From positions 18,170,519 through 18,234,518 of the forward strand of contig NC_133287.1 in the NCBI RefSeq assembly GCF_005239225.2: a stretch of DNA of 64,000 nt. The letters are read 5' to 3'. The stretch's first letter is position 1. Each line of letters opens with the position of its first letter. Below the pieces are notes generated by a model that was not told the origin of the DNA, did no database searches, and saw nothing but the letters and a program-made list of their open reading frames with translations. This DNA comes from Populus alba. Lineage: Eukaryota; Streptophyta; Magnoliopsida; Malpighiales; Salicaceae. Positions 48,096 to 59,566 of the stretch are shown here, in pieces. The translations under genes were made by a program, and so were the position numbers.

Positions 48096-49867
48096 TCATT
48101 ATTTATAAGAAGAAAGCTAGTAATAGCTTGGCATTGGCATATAAAAAAAAGAATCTCTATGTATAATAAATTATTTGGCATAAATATCTAGCACCTCAAG
48201 GATCAATTTATTATGATGGATAGAGTTAATAAAGAATAAGAGCTCAATTATTTACTGAAACAAGTGGGGAGCATGTGAAAGCAACTCTTAACTGTTTTTT
48301 TCTAATCCTGTGTTTCCAACACAATAAATAAAAAGGACCCATAAACAATAATTACTATTTTTTTTTTATTAAACGTTTAGCTCCATGTGTTTTGCTTCAA
48401 CTACAACCTCCACCTCATAAACAAATAGTTTTAAGTTTAGATTAGCTATTCACATGAAACTCTAATTATTATGATTTTGATAATAATTTTATTGATAACA
48501 TCAATCAATTAAAATCATATAAAATTGCATTAATTAAAATAAAACTTATAGATTAAATACACATGCAACCATCTTATCAAGTAAATACTGATCTGATTGT
48601 TGCTTCCGTGTCAGTTTGAAATTAACTTTTTAGTTGAACTTGAAGGCTTCTTAATCACATTTTATTAGTGCTTAATTACAATCAAAATAAAAGGCAATGC
48701 GCCACCATCATTTCACTCTAAAAACCCATCAATAAACTACTTGATGACAGTGCTGGGGCCAGACGGTACGCTGCCACTTTAACTTTCCTTTAACCCGTCT
48801 TTGAAAAGAACAGAGATGGGAATGGGAGAACCCTTTCATTTAATATTATTAATTATTAAATATTTTATGTGAAAAGGAAAAAGCTGTTTCTGATAGCTTT
48901 TTGCTCTCCTGTGGCTCAGTTACCCAGACTGGCTCTCTTAAATGGTACATTTTGACCACACTCTGTCCTGGTCCTGGACAAGGTTTGAAACTTGCAGGCA
49001 GATATCTGCCTCTTCAATTATTCATCACTAGCATAGCTTATGACTAGCAGTTGGGCTCGTGCTTCGTTGCCGGTGCACCGGGAAGCTAATAATTGTATAA
49101 AAATACGAGCATTGCTATTTTTACCTGGATGGGATAAGATATTTAAAATAACGATAAAAAAACTCAGATTAATTTATCAAATAAATTTAATTCATTACTA
49201 TAAATGCTAATAAATAAATACAAAATTAGTGTATTTTTTTCCAACATAAGAGGACAAGAGTTAACTGATCAGGCCGATTAAATAGTGTCACAATTCACGC
49301 ATTCATTGTGTTAACATTATTTAACCCTGGCTAAAAAATAAAACAACAAAATATTAAGAAATTATATAAAAAAAATCAAAAGAGTAAAATAAAAAGATTA
49401 ACATGTGAAACTCAAACACGTGGATGATAAGCATGATCATAATGACTTAACCTATTTGATAATTTTTTTCTTGTTTTTCCTTTCCTTTATTCTTTTTATG
49501 GATGGCCTGGATTGAGTTTTAATTTATCATAAATTGGATTAAATCTAGAAGTAAGTCGAGAAGTTGTCAAAGAATTAAAGATGAGATTTTAAAAAAAAAA
49601 TATATCATATTATATTGGATTTGGTTAACTTGAATTAATCGACAAAATTTACAATCCTAGTCATTAACATGATCTCAACTACGAATAATTTATTTTAAGC
49701 TAGATGATTAAAAAAAAAAAGAAGATGAAATTGCATTTTAAAAAAAGAAAAATGAATTGAAAAAAAAAAGGGCTTGAATGTTATGTCTCGACTCGTCAAA
49801 ATTTTGATCCGTGCTAAGGATCAAACCGGGTCTAATGATTTATTTTTTTTAAATTTATTATGCATTA
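48096..49867. other. AT-rich intergenic DNA, no gene
   Basis: Includes a moderately GC stretch at 48740-49090 without a domain-bearing frame, and from about 49500 repeat modules ('gggcttgaatgttatgtctc', 'gctaaggatcaaaccgggtc') like those of the 51.9 kb array. No gene seen. Confidence 0.5.
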
Positions 49868-49869
49868 AA

Positions 49870-49923
<54 letters not shown>

Positions 49924-50700
49924 AAATCCCTAAGAAGAGCCTAGGAGTGCGGGTTGTGTGGCTCAACACGTCCAGGCCATTAAAACAAAAAAGAACTTAG
50001 GCGCACTTGACTGGTGGCCTGGGCTCGCTTGCTTGGGCTTTATTTTTTTTCTTCTTTTTAAGAGGTAACTAACTTGTCATCCATCTCTATTTTTTAAAAA
50101 ATAATAATAATCAAACAATACATCGCCTGCTAAACACAAATGACATGTCGTTTGCCTATTCAGATTGCAGTCTCCACGGTGGTGGCTGGAAAATCAAGGT
50201 AGACTCATTTCCCTGCTTGAAAATCCATTTAAACCAAGCAACACCTCACAAATACTCTTGAAACACCTATAAACTAATTTATCAACCTAAAAAATCCTAG
50301 AAACTATCATAAAACACAAAATCAAAATGAAGTAGATTTTTTTTCCTCAACTTCAATCTACTTTTTATATTTTAGGTTGAGATTTTAAACAACCATTATT
50401 AAGCTATTATCTTCAAATGAAACCTGTTGACACCATGATAAACCAATTTGGTGGCAAGAATACGTGAAAATATTGAATTTCTCTTCTACATCGAAATCCA
50501 ACAAAACTTACTATTTCCTTCACAAACAGGGACTTGAAAATAATGAAAATGAAATCTTGTATCAAAATTGAATTTTAAAAAAATAAAGAACTGAACATTT
50601 CTAGTTTTGAAATTTTAAGGACTAAGTTGTACTTTTCACACTAAATTTAAACATACCACCTGTATTCAATATCTTTTCTATGCCAGTCCTCCTCTCAATT
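49868..50700 (+). mobile_element. Dispersed element with TA-repeat, copy 2
   Basis: (TA)n at 49879-49920, then a GC-richer head ('ggcctgggctcgcttgcttg') and a body ending near 'tgtacttttcacac' (50645). Paired with 40780-41360. No coding frame. Confidence 0.5.
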
Positions 50701-50884
50701 TTGCGACACAACCAATGGTTTACCCCTAGTTATTAGTTTTTTATAGTGTGTGATAAACATTCAAACCTCAGTTTGGAAGTGGCATGCCCATCAAAACTAA
50801 GGTTGAACCTAAGTTAATAAAAAGCAACAAATCCATGTTTTTTGTGCTTTTGGATTAAGACCCCACTTCCAACATATCGAGGAG

Positions 50885-51065
50885 TGTAATAATTTTTGCT
50901 TTTAATTATTTTTAAAAGAGTCTTTGTATTAAAAAAAAATATTAAATTAATTTATTTATATTTTTATAATTTTAATGTATTGATATTAAAAATAAAAATA
51001 TATATATATAAAATATTTTTATATTTTTTATATAAAAATTATTTTTAAAATACACTACACCACAC
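50885..51065 (-). mobile_element. MITE-like element, copy d
   Basis: Reverse-oriented member of the family: 'taatgtattgatattaaaaa' is the reverse complement of the core. Ends near 'cactacaccacacttccaat', which resembles the reverse of the 'attgtggtagcggttgc' start. Confidence 0.5.
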
Positions 51066-51919
51066 TTCCAATCTAATTATGAAATTATTACATGTCATTT
51101 TATTTTAAACAACAATGTTAACCAATCACTCTTTAACTGTATTTTTGTTAAACAACAAATTAAAAAACAGTTTTAACTAGATAAATAATTTTTAAAATCT
51201 AATTTTCCAAACCAAACAAACCTTGTTTGTAAAATCAATTAAGTTTGAAGTTTGAAGTCTAATTTTTAAAATCACGCTATTCCATCGCCACATGATGCTT
51301 AGAAGTTTGAAGTCTACCTTGATGGAATAGAGGGACAAGACCTCATCGATAAGTCCAATCCAACAGATGCTTTGACTTTGAATTGACCACCTTTGACTAG
51401 TCTTCGAGCATTCACAGTTTAAAAAAAAATAAAAAAATCTACTGCTACAGAAGTAATAAGATTAGAAAATGCAAATGACGACAAACAACGGTTGTTTCAA
51501 TCACTAGCCGACAAAGGTCTAGATTGTCACAACCGAACTAACTTGCATGTAGCCCTCTCGAGAGGAATGCACCCTCGGCCTGGTGCTGTCGACGTGCAAA
51601 AATTGAAAAATGAAGATGAATTTCGAGATACACTTCATGGCCGAAATACTGTAAAGAAAAAAAAAACTTTTAGATTTTAATCTTTTAACATTTGAATGGA
51701 CTATAATTGCAAAGGAAAAGGTATATATCATAAACTTGCTATCGTGATAGAATTCGGTATGTTATCCTGTGTAGGTTTTCTTAACGTAAAAAAAAATCAA
51801 AACTTGTTAACGTGTTTTTTAATAAAACAATTAATTATAAATTTAAAATATAATTCATATTATATGATATATTCTTTAAATATTATCATGACAATATATT
51901 ATATAATATTTTTAAAAAA
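51066..51919. other. Intergenic DNA
   Basis: A GC-richer stretch at 51340-51620 with an overlapping pair of 60-70 codon frames on opposite strands; no domain. Nothing else supported. Confidence 0.45.
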
Positions 51920-53560
51920 ATATTAAGACTGCAACGTATTAGATCGATCTTGGTTAATCTGTTAAATTTATAATTTTGGTCATGAGATCATGATAACCCC
52001 TATAAAAAAAAAAATTAAAATAAATCATAAAGCTTAATTCTTAACCAATCCAATATTAAAAGAAAAATTAAAAAAATATTAAATTAAATAAAGAACAAAA
52101 AACCATATGAATTAATCCAAGTTAATCTGCTAAACACCCAATCCAAGTCATGATATTTGAATAACCCTATAAAAAATAAATTTAAAATAATTACAACGCC
52201 CAACATTCAAAACTAACCCAGTGTTTAAGGATGAGATCGCAGAAAAAAATAAAAATAATAACAAAAAAACTCAAGTCAATCGGAGCTAACCTGCTAAACT
52301 CGTGAATTAGATCATAAGATTGTGATAACTTCATAATAAATAAATAAATAAAAGATACGAAGCTTCCTTTCTAATAGATTTGAAGTTGATTGTTGAAACC
52401 AAGAAAAAAAAAAGATTCCATTGGACTAGGACAATTAAGAAAAACTATGAAGTTCAATTTCCAAACAACTTAATATTGAAATATTAAATTGAAAAAATAA
52501 AAATAAAAATAAAAAGAAGAAGGTTGAGTTGTTGGAGGGTAAAATTGAATAAAACATATTTAATCAAAAATATATATATAAAAAACGGAGTCAACTCGTT
52601 TCAACTTTCCAATCATGTAACTCCGATCATGAGATCAAGATAACCCCGTGATAATCAAATTAAAAAATAATATGAAGCCCAATTAAGAAAACATTTAATT
52701 AAAAAGGGACAAGAAAAATAAACATATTCAATGTTTAAAGTTGAAATCAAGAAGGGAAAAAACAAAAGGAATTCACGTGACCAAGATAAACTACACATAA
52801 AATATATTGAAAAAAATTACAAAAGTCCAATTCTCATAAATCTAATAATAAAAGTTGATATTGAAAACAAAAACACTAGATAAAAATAATAAGATTTAAT
52901 GTTTTTAGAGTAAAATTGAAAAAATAAATAAATTACAAAATGACAAAAAAACCGAATCAACTTAAGTTAACTTTTCAAACCCGTGATCCAAGAGGATAAC
53001 CCCATGAAAAAAAAAATAAAAAATATTACAAGGCTTGATTAGGAAAATATTTAATTAAAAATGAATCCAAAAAAATAAACAAAGTCAACTTGTCAGCCCT
53101 GTAACCCATTTATGATATCAAAATAATCTTATAGGAAGTGAATAAAAAAAAAAGAGTCAAATTTCCAATCCAAAAATCCAATAGAAAGCAAATAAAAATA
53201 TTTATAAAACCTGGTTTATAACCAACTCAATGTTAAAAGGTGAAATAAAAAAAATCATTTAAAAAAAACAACAAGAAAATATCTTGAGTTGACTCGAGTT
53301 AATTTGTTAAACTTGCCACCCGAGTCATGAGATTAAAATAAATCCATATAATGCAAATAAAAACAATTACGAAGCCTCATTTCCTAACATATCTAATATT
53401 GAAAATTGAAATCAAGAAAAAAAAAATTAAAATTCACGTGACCAGTATAAACCCAACAAAAAAAAATTTATAGTATAATTTTAAAGATAATCTAATAATA
53501 AATGATAAATTTTTTTAAAAAAATAAAAAATTAGGTTGTTGAAGAGTTAATTTGGAAAGA
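51920..53560 (+). repeat. Degenerate tandem array of 'gtcatgagat...gataacccc' modules
   Basis: Modules of the form 'gagttaacttgttaaac', 'gtcatgagat', 'gataacccc(c/t)ata', 'gaagcccaatt' recur near 51960, 52150, 52310, 52625, 52990, 53110 and 53325. Spacing is irregular. The same family is inverted at 43.8-45.2 kb and present at 61.9-62.4 kb; the 27.7-29.9 kb array is a distant relative. Confidence 0.65.
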
Positions 53561-54414
53561 AAACTACAGAAAAACATAAAATATCATTTCAACAGTGTTT
53601 TATAGGTGTTGTTATGGTAATATAGCTACACTTTCTACCATCTTTTTTAATTTAATTTATTTTTGATATCTTCGGTCATGATATTTGTTTGATAATGCAC
53701 AATAAATGGAGGAGAGGGAACACAAAAGAAAACTAACTTATTAACCTTTGACAAAAAACACTTCAAAAGAAACGACTGATGAAATAAAACTGATTTGATT
53801 TTGTGGGTTAACCTTATCAAAGCACCTATAATAAAAGAACTATATAAACAACAACAAAACGTTACTGCTAAAATAGCTTTTTATTTATTGATTCAGAGTC
53901 CCTAATGAGATAACTATATTATACAATATACTAAAAGAGATCAATATTTTGCTATTTATAAATTAACTATTTATCAAGATACAAACTAATGTGAATTGAA
54001 GCAGTATAATAATGTAATTGTTCTTGCTCGAAAAACTTGCCAAGCATGTAGCTGGGGGTGAGATTGTCTTTTTCATGAGATACATTTGGTATTAAAAAAA
54101 TAATTGGGGATATAATGATCAATTTGGATTTTTTGAGCTGCAGTATAGATACCAATTAGCTCTTCAAGAAAAAAAAAAATATATCTGGATTGGATGCTTG
54201 TTTTGTCTTTCTAAGAAAAATAAACAGTGTATATATATCCATTCCACAAAAGGAGGGAAAATATATAATCATGTTGAGGGGCTTTACCGTCTTTTCATTT
54301 TATTGAACAATTCAATTACAAAATTATCTTTGGGTTTCAACAAAAATAAAGCTGCATATAGGGATGTTTCTATCATTTACATAGAACTGCCACATCACTT
54401 CTTAGGTTAGCAAC
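53561..54414. other. AT-rich intergenic DNA, no gene
   Basis: Short frames at 53967-54155 and 54198-54410 have no recognisable features. Confidence 0.5.
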
Positions 54415-54735
54415 ATACGTTGGGGCTTGGCAAGGCTACCACACCCCAAATGTCTGGGCATGGCAAGACTGTTAGACACTTGGCACTTGGATTAAACATG
54501 TTTACCAGACCTAAGATGCTCGAGTATGGCAAGACAGCCAAACCCAAGGCGCTATAGGTTTGAGATGGGCGCGAGAGCCATGTTAATTGGGTGTTGTAGG
54601 GGATGCCATACCCAAGAAATCTAGGCATGACACCAACAAACCCAAGTAACTCAGGTTTGGCAAAGGCACCAGACCTTGGGTCTGAAAGGTGTCGGCAAAC
54701 CCATGTCTTTTTAGTTTGGCATTTCAGCCCAATTC
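54415..54735. repeat. Short degenerate tandem repeat, about 50 bp period
   Basis: Recurring '(t/g)gggcatggcaagac', 'ctcgagtatggcaagacagc', 'aatctaggcatgacaccaac' and 'ctcaggtttggcaaaggcac' blocks. Less AT-rich than its surroundings. The frames on both strands (54407-54628, 54603-54788) are products of the repeat. Confidence 0.65.
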
Positions 54736-54744
54736 AAGCTTTTA

Positions 54745-55881
54745 GGCTCCGTTTGTTTGCAGGAAAGTGGTTTCCTTTTGGAAAATGAATTCCGGGAAAA
54801 GTGAATTCCGGGAAAGTATTTTTCGATGTTTGGCAGTGTTATGGAAAATGAACTGTAAAACACTTTCTAGTGTTTGGTTGTGTTATGGGAAAATGAACTG
54901 GAAAATAATTTATTAATGAATTAATTTTTTTTTCAAGTTTATCTAATATATATAAAATATTTAATCACTTACAATAAAAAAAATGAAATCTAAAAAGTAT
55001 TTATAATGATGATTTTTTTTATTATATCCTATATTCATACATAGCTTATTAAAAAATAACGAGGAACAAATCTTACAAATTAAAAAGTTGAATGAGAATG
55101 AAATTGAAAAAAAAATATATAATTTCATAAATTATCTCAAATAAAATAAATAATAATCAAAATAATAGAGATCAAATCTAAATTTTTTTTTTAAAAAATG
55201 AAAGATGAAGAAATTAAAATAATAATAATCAACATTTCATAAATTATTTCAAATAAAATAAGTAACAATAAAAAAGAATGAGAACCAAATTTGATAGATA
55301 AAATTTTTTAATAAAAATATGATAAGGAAAAAGCAAATAGCAATTATAAAAATAAGGACCAAAGTTAATATAAAAATAAAATTTTAAGAGATGAAATTGA
55401 AAAATAAATATTCAAAAAAAATATATATATACCAATCAAAAGTTTGAGGATTAAATTTAATATAATCAGCAAATAATGACATTTCTAAATTTTTCACAAC
55501 TTTCGGAAAGTGTTTTCCCCTCAAATTTTTCAGGAAAACACTTTCCTGAAAACCAAGCCAAATTTTTCTTTTACTGGAAAGTGTTTTCCATTGACCAACT
55601 TTTCTACTGGCAAACAAACACAAGAAAGTTTGAAAGTGATTTCCCGAAAATTCATTTTTCAGAAAAACAAACACAGCTAAAGGGAAAACACTTTCCTGAA
55701 AACCAAGTCAAATTTTTCTTTGACTGAAATTGATTGGAAAGTGTTTTCCGTTAATTGGAAAGTATTTTTTGTTGACCGGAAAGTGTTTTCCGTTGACCAA
55801 CTTTTCTAATAACAAACAAACACAAGAAAGTTTGGAAAATAGTTTCCCGGAAATTATTTTCCAGGAAACAAACATGGTCTT
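54745..55881. mobile_element. Non-autonomous TIR element (hAT/MITE-like) with duplicated right end
   Basis: Left end 'ggctccgtttgtttgcagga'; right end 'ccaggaaacaaacatggtc', roughly inverted over about 25 bases. It is full of 'ggaaagtgttttcc' palindromes. The right terminal portion occurs twice in direct order: about 55505-55680 and 55685-55880 share 'cactttcctgaaaaccaag', 'aaatttttctttgactg'-like and 'acaaacacaagaaagtttg' blocks. No transposase. A target duplication could not be confirmed. Confidence 0.65.
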
Positions 55882-56241
55882 AGATTTAATATGATTGCCA
55901 GATTTAAAGAGCTTAAAACATTGTCTATATTTTAAATATTTTTTTATATATTTTTTTAAAAATATATTGATTTGTTGGGAAGCACGGTTCAATATGCAGG
56001 GGATTGCTAAAATTTCTTTTGTCAAAACAAAAAAACATATCGAGGACGAATAGCTATGTCAAAGTAAAAACTTAATCAAAATTAATTATCAATTACCATA
56101 ATAAATACATATTAATTATGAATCCAACGGTCACAAACTCACCACCACAAAAATCCCTAACCATTAGACCTCCTCCAATAGCCGTCTCTTTGTTATTCGC
56201 AAAACAAGAATCGGACGTGTCACTCACACCCCCCCCCCCTC

Positions 56242-56249
56242 TATATAAA
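56242..56249 (+). promoter_or_regulatory. TATA box of the cold-shock protein gene
   Basis: TATATAAA just after a C-run (56229-56239), about 90 bases upstream of the start codon, placing the transcription start near 56275. Confidence 0.75.
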
Positions 56250-56310
56250 TACGCGTTCACCCACATCCCAAAGGCCACGCAACCCTTTCTTGTATCTCTT
56301 CTTTTCAAAA

Positions 56311-56319
56311 TTAGGGTTT
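56311..56319 (+). promoter_or_regulatory. telo-box-like motif in the leader
   Basis: TTAGGGTTT, the reverse complement of AAACCCTAA, lies between the TATA box and the start codon. Such boxes are common near the transcription start of plant translation and cell-growth genes (known), so growth-linked expression is a reasonable inference. Confidence 0.55.
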
Positions 56320-56338
56320 TAGTTTTCAAGAAAACGGC

Positions 56339-56956
56339 ATGGGTGAGAGGCAAACTGGGAAGGTCAAGTGGTTCAGTGACCAAAAGGGGTTTGGTTTCAT
56401 AAGCCCAGATGATGGCAGCGACGATCTTTTTGTCCACCAATCTTCCATCAAATCCGAAGGGTATCGCAGCCTCGGAGATGGTGAAGAGGTTGAGTTTGTG
56501 ATTGAAAACTCTGATGATGGCCGTACTAAGGCTGTTGATGTCACTGCCCCCGGTGGAAACCCAGTTCAGGGCATCCGATCCGGAGGGGGCTATGGCGGTG
56601 GCTCTGGGGGCCGCGGAGGGGGCCGGGGCGGCGGCGGATATGGAGGTGGAGGAGGATATGGAGGAGGAGGTGGTGGGTATGGAGGTGGAGGTTATGGAGG
56701 TGGAGGTAGGAGAGGTGGTGGTGGTGGCGGGTACGGAGGAGGTGGCGGGTATGGCGGTGGAGGTGGTGGTGGAGGGTGTTATAGTTGTGGGGAGTCGGGG
56801 CATATGGCTAGAGATTGTCCACAAGGTGGTAGTGGCGGCGGCGGCGGAAGGTATGGTGGTGGAAACGGTGGTGGAGGAGGCGGAGGAGGCGGAGGGTGTT
56901 ATAATTGTGGCGGGTCTGGTCATTTTGCTAGGGACTGTCCTAATAGTGGACGTTGA
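56339..56956 (+). CDS. GRP2: Glycine-rich cold-shock domain protein with two CCHC zinc knuckles
   Basis: Intact intronless gene, 205 aa. An RNA/ssDNA-binding protein; Arabidopsis GRP2/CSP2 and GRP2B/CSP4 melt RNA secondary structure and influence cold tolerance, flowering and seed development (known). The cold-shock domain spans residues 8-72, with RNP1 'KGFGFI' (16-21) and RNP2 'LFVHQ' (30-34). A glycine-rich linker with Tyr and Arg (about 81-146) leads to two CCHC knuckles, 147-160 '[14 protein letters not shown]' and 187-200 '[14 protein letters not shown]', separated by another Gly-rich spacer. It ends PNSGR. Having exactly two knuckles matches GRP2 and GRP2B rather than the seven-knuckle CSP1/CSP3. 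The Gly-rich part makes long open frames in the other frame and antisense; these are shadows. Confidence 0.95.
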   Translation: MGERQTGKVKWFSDQKGFGFISPDDGSDDLFVHQSSIKSEGYRSLGDGEEVEFVIENSDDGRTKAVDVTAPGGNPVQGIRSGGGYGGGSGGRGGGRGGGGYGGGGGYGGGGGGYGGGGYGGGGRRGGGGGGYGGGGGYGGGGGGGGCYSCGESGHMARDCPQGGSGGGGGRYGGGNGGGGGGGGGGCYNCGGSGHFARDCPNSGR

Positions 56957-58685
56957 TTTTAGTGTGAGGATTGGAAATAGTAAAAGAATATGTGATTTCT
57001 ATCATGTTCTCTTTTACTAATTTATTTCTACCTCTTTTTTTACCATTGTTTTTTAGTTCTGTTGTCTTCTAGGTGGTCTTATCGTGGTCGCTCATTTTGG
57101 TTTCCATTGCTGTTCTTCTAAGATTTTAATGAATGTTTTATGGTGGTGATTTCTGCATGTGTTTGGGTGCTTCTGGTTTAATTTGTTTTGCGGTATCAAA
57201 TCGGTATGATGGTGATAGGCCTTGAGTAGTAGAGAGGGATTGGATCTTGTTGAAGGAAAGAGTATCTTGCTTCAAGCTGTAATCTCTCACTCTTTTTCTA
57301 AAGTGTTTATACACAACATATATGAATATACATGCTGGTTTGATTCAATGTTCGCTCCTTTATTTACTGTTATAATGCTCGAGAATGCGACGCTTCTCGG
57401 GGTGATTGCGATTTTTGCATCTGTTGATGAACAGTCTTTAGACTGTTGAGAGTCGAGAGCCATGAGGATGAATCTATTCTTTATTGACCAACTTTTTACG
57501 CTGGAGTGGTCGTGTGGGGGCAAATCGCAGATTTGCAGGTGCTATTAGTCTATGAGCCTTTCCCTTTCTCTCTTTTGGAAAGGTTGGAACACGTCGGTTC
57601 ATAAAGCTCATGAATAATGCACAGCTTAAAGCCATCGCCAATTATGGAGCTCCCTGTTCTGCTGTACCTTCTTCTGTGCGTCCCCATTTCACCTGGCGGT
57701 CCACTGCTTTGAGACCCTCTACTTGTTCTTTTGATTAGTGGTTAATCCTACGTATATGCTCTCTTCATTAATTTCATTGGATAATGTTTGTGTTGAAAAC
57801 GGGCTCCATGAACAATGTTGGCCTGCTTGGCTCTTACAGTCCACCTGAGAACTGGCTCATTTAGGTGGTCCTGGAAGTTCTGCGATCCATGGCTTTATTT
57901 TCTCTGTCGGTGAAATAATTTTGCGTAATTCACATGCCATCTTGGATTCAAAAAATGCCTACCATAATAGGTATGGGGTTATAAAGAGAGCAATTCAGGG
58001 AGGTGTGTGGCGGAATTGCCCGTTAACTGCTGTGCCTTGTTTGGCTTCCTTTAAAATTGAAATGGGACCGAAGGAGGCTGTCCACTGTCATGAAATAAAT
58101 GTGCTCTGACCAATCTTGAGTGGCATGTAGAAGCATCCTTCCAAATGGTGGACATGCTACAAAAAACTACGAACATTTGCAGAGGCTGTCAAGTACTAAC
58201 CATTTATATCCTGAGTTGTTTAGCTTTTATTTCTCTGTGTCGACTGATGCTCTCCTTCCCCTTGTTGTGGTGACTTTACCTCCGTCAATTTCAAAAAGAA
58301 AAATTAACTTTAAGGTGGACCTGGAACCCTTCTCAAATTATTGTGGGCCTCACCAGTGAGGTCTCCTTTTTGATAAGCATGATCCACGATGAATCCACAT
58401 CGATTTTTTTATTTTCCTTTCTGAATATTTTAGAACAAGTTCATGTTGTAATTTTGCATGGGCCCAAGTCCGGTCCTCAAAACCTCATGCCGGGCCTTTT
58501 GGTTTTGAGTACTGGGTTCCCACAAACCGAACAGCAGAACATTTGTATTATTGCCCATTAGTCAATGCTTATTTCGAGAGATCAAATTTCTGGTTATTTG
58601 GGCTGGCCGTTAGCTCTGCGTGCACGTCTCGACATGTTTACCTCTTGGCCAAGACTGTCTTGGTAGGTAGCCACCAGGCACTTCA
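56957..58685. other. 3' UTR of the cold-shock gene and intergenic DNA
   Basis: The UTR probably extends to about 57200. The segment 57375-57610 resembles 61575-61795 (see findings). The rest, up to the SINE, is of near-genic base composition but has only short frames (57921-58109, 58120-58359, 58343-58561) without domains. Confidence 0.5.
57375..57610. repeat. Diverged segmental repeat, copy 1
   Basis: Ordered similarity to 61575-61795: 'gagaatgcgacgcttctcgg' against 'gagaatgggatgcttctctg', 'gtcgagagccatgaggatga' against 'gtcaagggccatgacaaaat', and 'ggttggaacacgtcggttca' against 'gattgaaacacgtagagatc'. Same orientation. On the minus strand both copies can encode 'F..MALD..(E/Q)S(Q/K)'-like text, so an old coding origin is possible. 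Confidence 0.55.
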
Positions 58686-58912
58686 GAATACACCAGTTTC
58701 GCACTTGAGATCTTGGTCTAGTGGTGGAAGGGGCTTGTTTCCTTTCTCTGCACCAGGGTTCAAACTTTACTGTGCACGCCTGTCACCCCCGCAATGCATT
58801 ACATGCTCATTGGGTTTGCAGGATGTTCAGTAGGCCGTGGGATTAGTCGTGGTGCGCGTAAGCTGGCTCGAACACTCACGTAAAAAAAAAAAAAAAAGAA
58901 TACACTAGTTTC
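58686..58912 (+). mobile_element. tRNA-derived SINE with target-site duplications
   Basis: Body 58701-58897. The head has a box A-like 'tggtctagtggt' (58715-58726) and a box B-like 'gggttcaaact' near 58757; the 3' region ends 'gcgtaagctggctcgaacac', followed by an A-tail (58882-58897). The body is flanked by 15-bp duplications, gaatacaccagtttc (58686-58700) and gaatacactagtttc (58898-58912), with one mismatch. Such elements are transcribed by RNA polymerase III and moved by LINE proteins (known). SINE families sharing 3' ends are known in Salicaceae. The 96-codon frame across it is not a gene. Confidence 0.88.
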
Positions 58913-59447
58913 CACACGTGGCCCCGGACATGGATGCCAACCACGCTTTGGGGCATACCAAGCATTAAGCATTAAAAATTATAAAAAAATTAAAATATTT
59001 TATTACCCAACAATCACACACAATATCCATATGAAAGTACAAAATTACCTTCAAATACTAAGCTTATGTTTTGTCTATTATAAGGTTAAAGATGTAATTA
59101 TACTATGCATTAAAATTTAAAACCCCTAACACACTATTATCGAGCAGCACAATATTTTTTTTTTATTAAAAAACTAATGCAAAGTAAAAAAAACTCTAAG
59201 TCAACGATTCTATATTTTATTGCTTTTAGGGCAAAATAATATTTTTGCTATGAAAAAAAAAAACATCAAGGGCCATGACATATTTTAATGTGTATTGGAT
59301 TTTTAAATAATTTTCACTCTTTTCAACTAATTATAAATCAGGAAAAAATAATGTCGTCATCATATTTTTTCCACTTTTGAAGTTCATTTTATTTTGTGTT
59401 GGCCCGATTGCAAGTTACCATACGGCCATTTTGAAGTTAGGGTGCTC
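58913..59447. other. AT-rich upstream region of the UGT gene
   Basis: Mostly AT-rich and repeat-poor; the final 60 bases contain the core promoter. No gene. Confidence 0.5.
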
Positions 59448-59455
59448 TATATATG
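59448..59455 (+). promoter_or_regulatory. TATA box of the UGT gene
   Basis: TATATATG in 'gtgctctatatatgtggcg', about 112-119 bases before the start codon, implying a leader of roughly 80-90 bases. Confidence 0.65.
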
Positions 59456-59566
59456 TGGCGTGTGTGAGAAAGGGTTCAAAACTTTCAACATTTCTATAAA
59501 TCTCTCCTCTTCTTCTTTCGTTCTGTCACTACTGTTGCATTTTGATTTACCCATATTGCCAGCACA

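Noticed and set aside
56093..56923. 276-codon minus-strand frame rich in Thr, Ser, Ala and Pro
   Set aside because: It is the antisense of the Gly-rich cold-shock gene; GGN codons read in reverse give Thr/Ser/Pro/Ala. No independent evidence for a gene.
56502..57020. 172-codon plus frame rich in Val, Glu and Met overlapping the cold-shock gene
   Set aside because: Frame-shifted shadow of the Gly-rich region, with no start context or domain.
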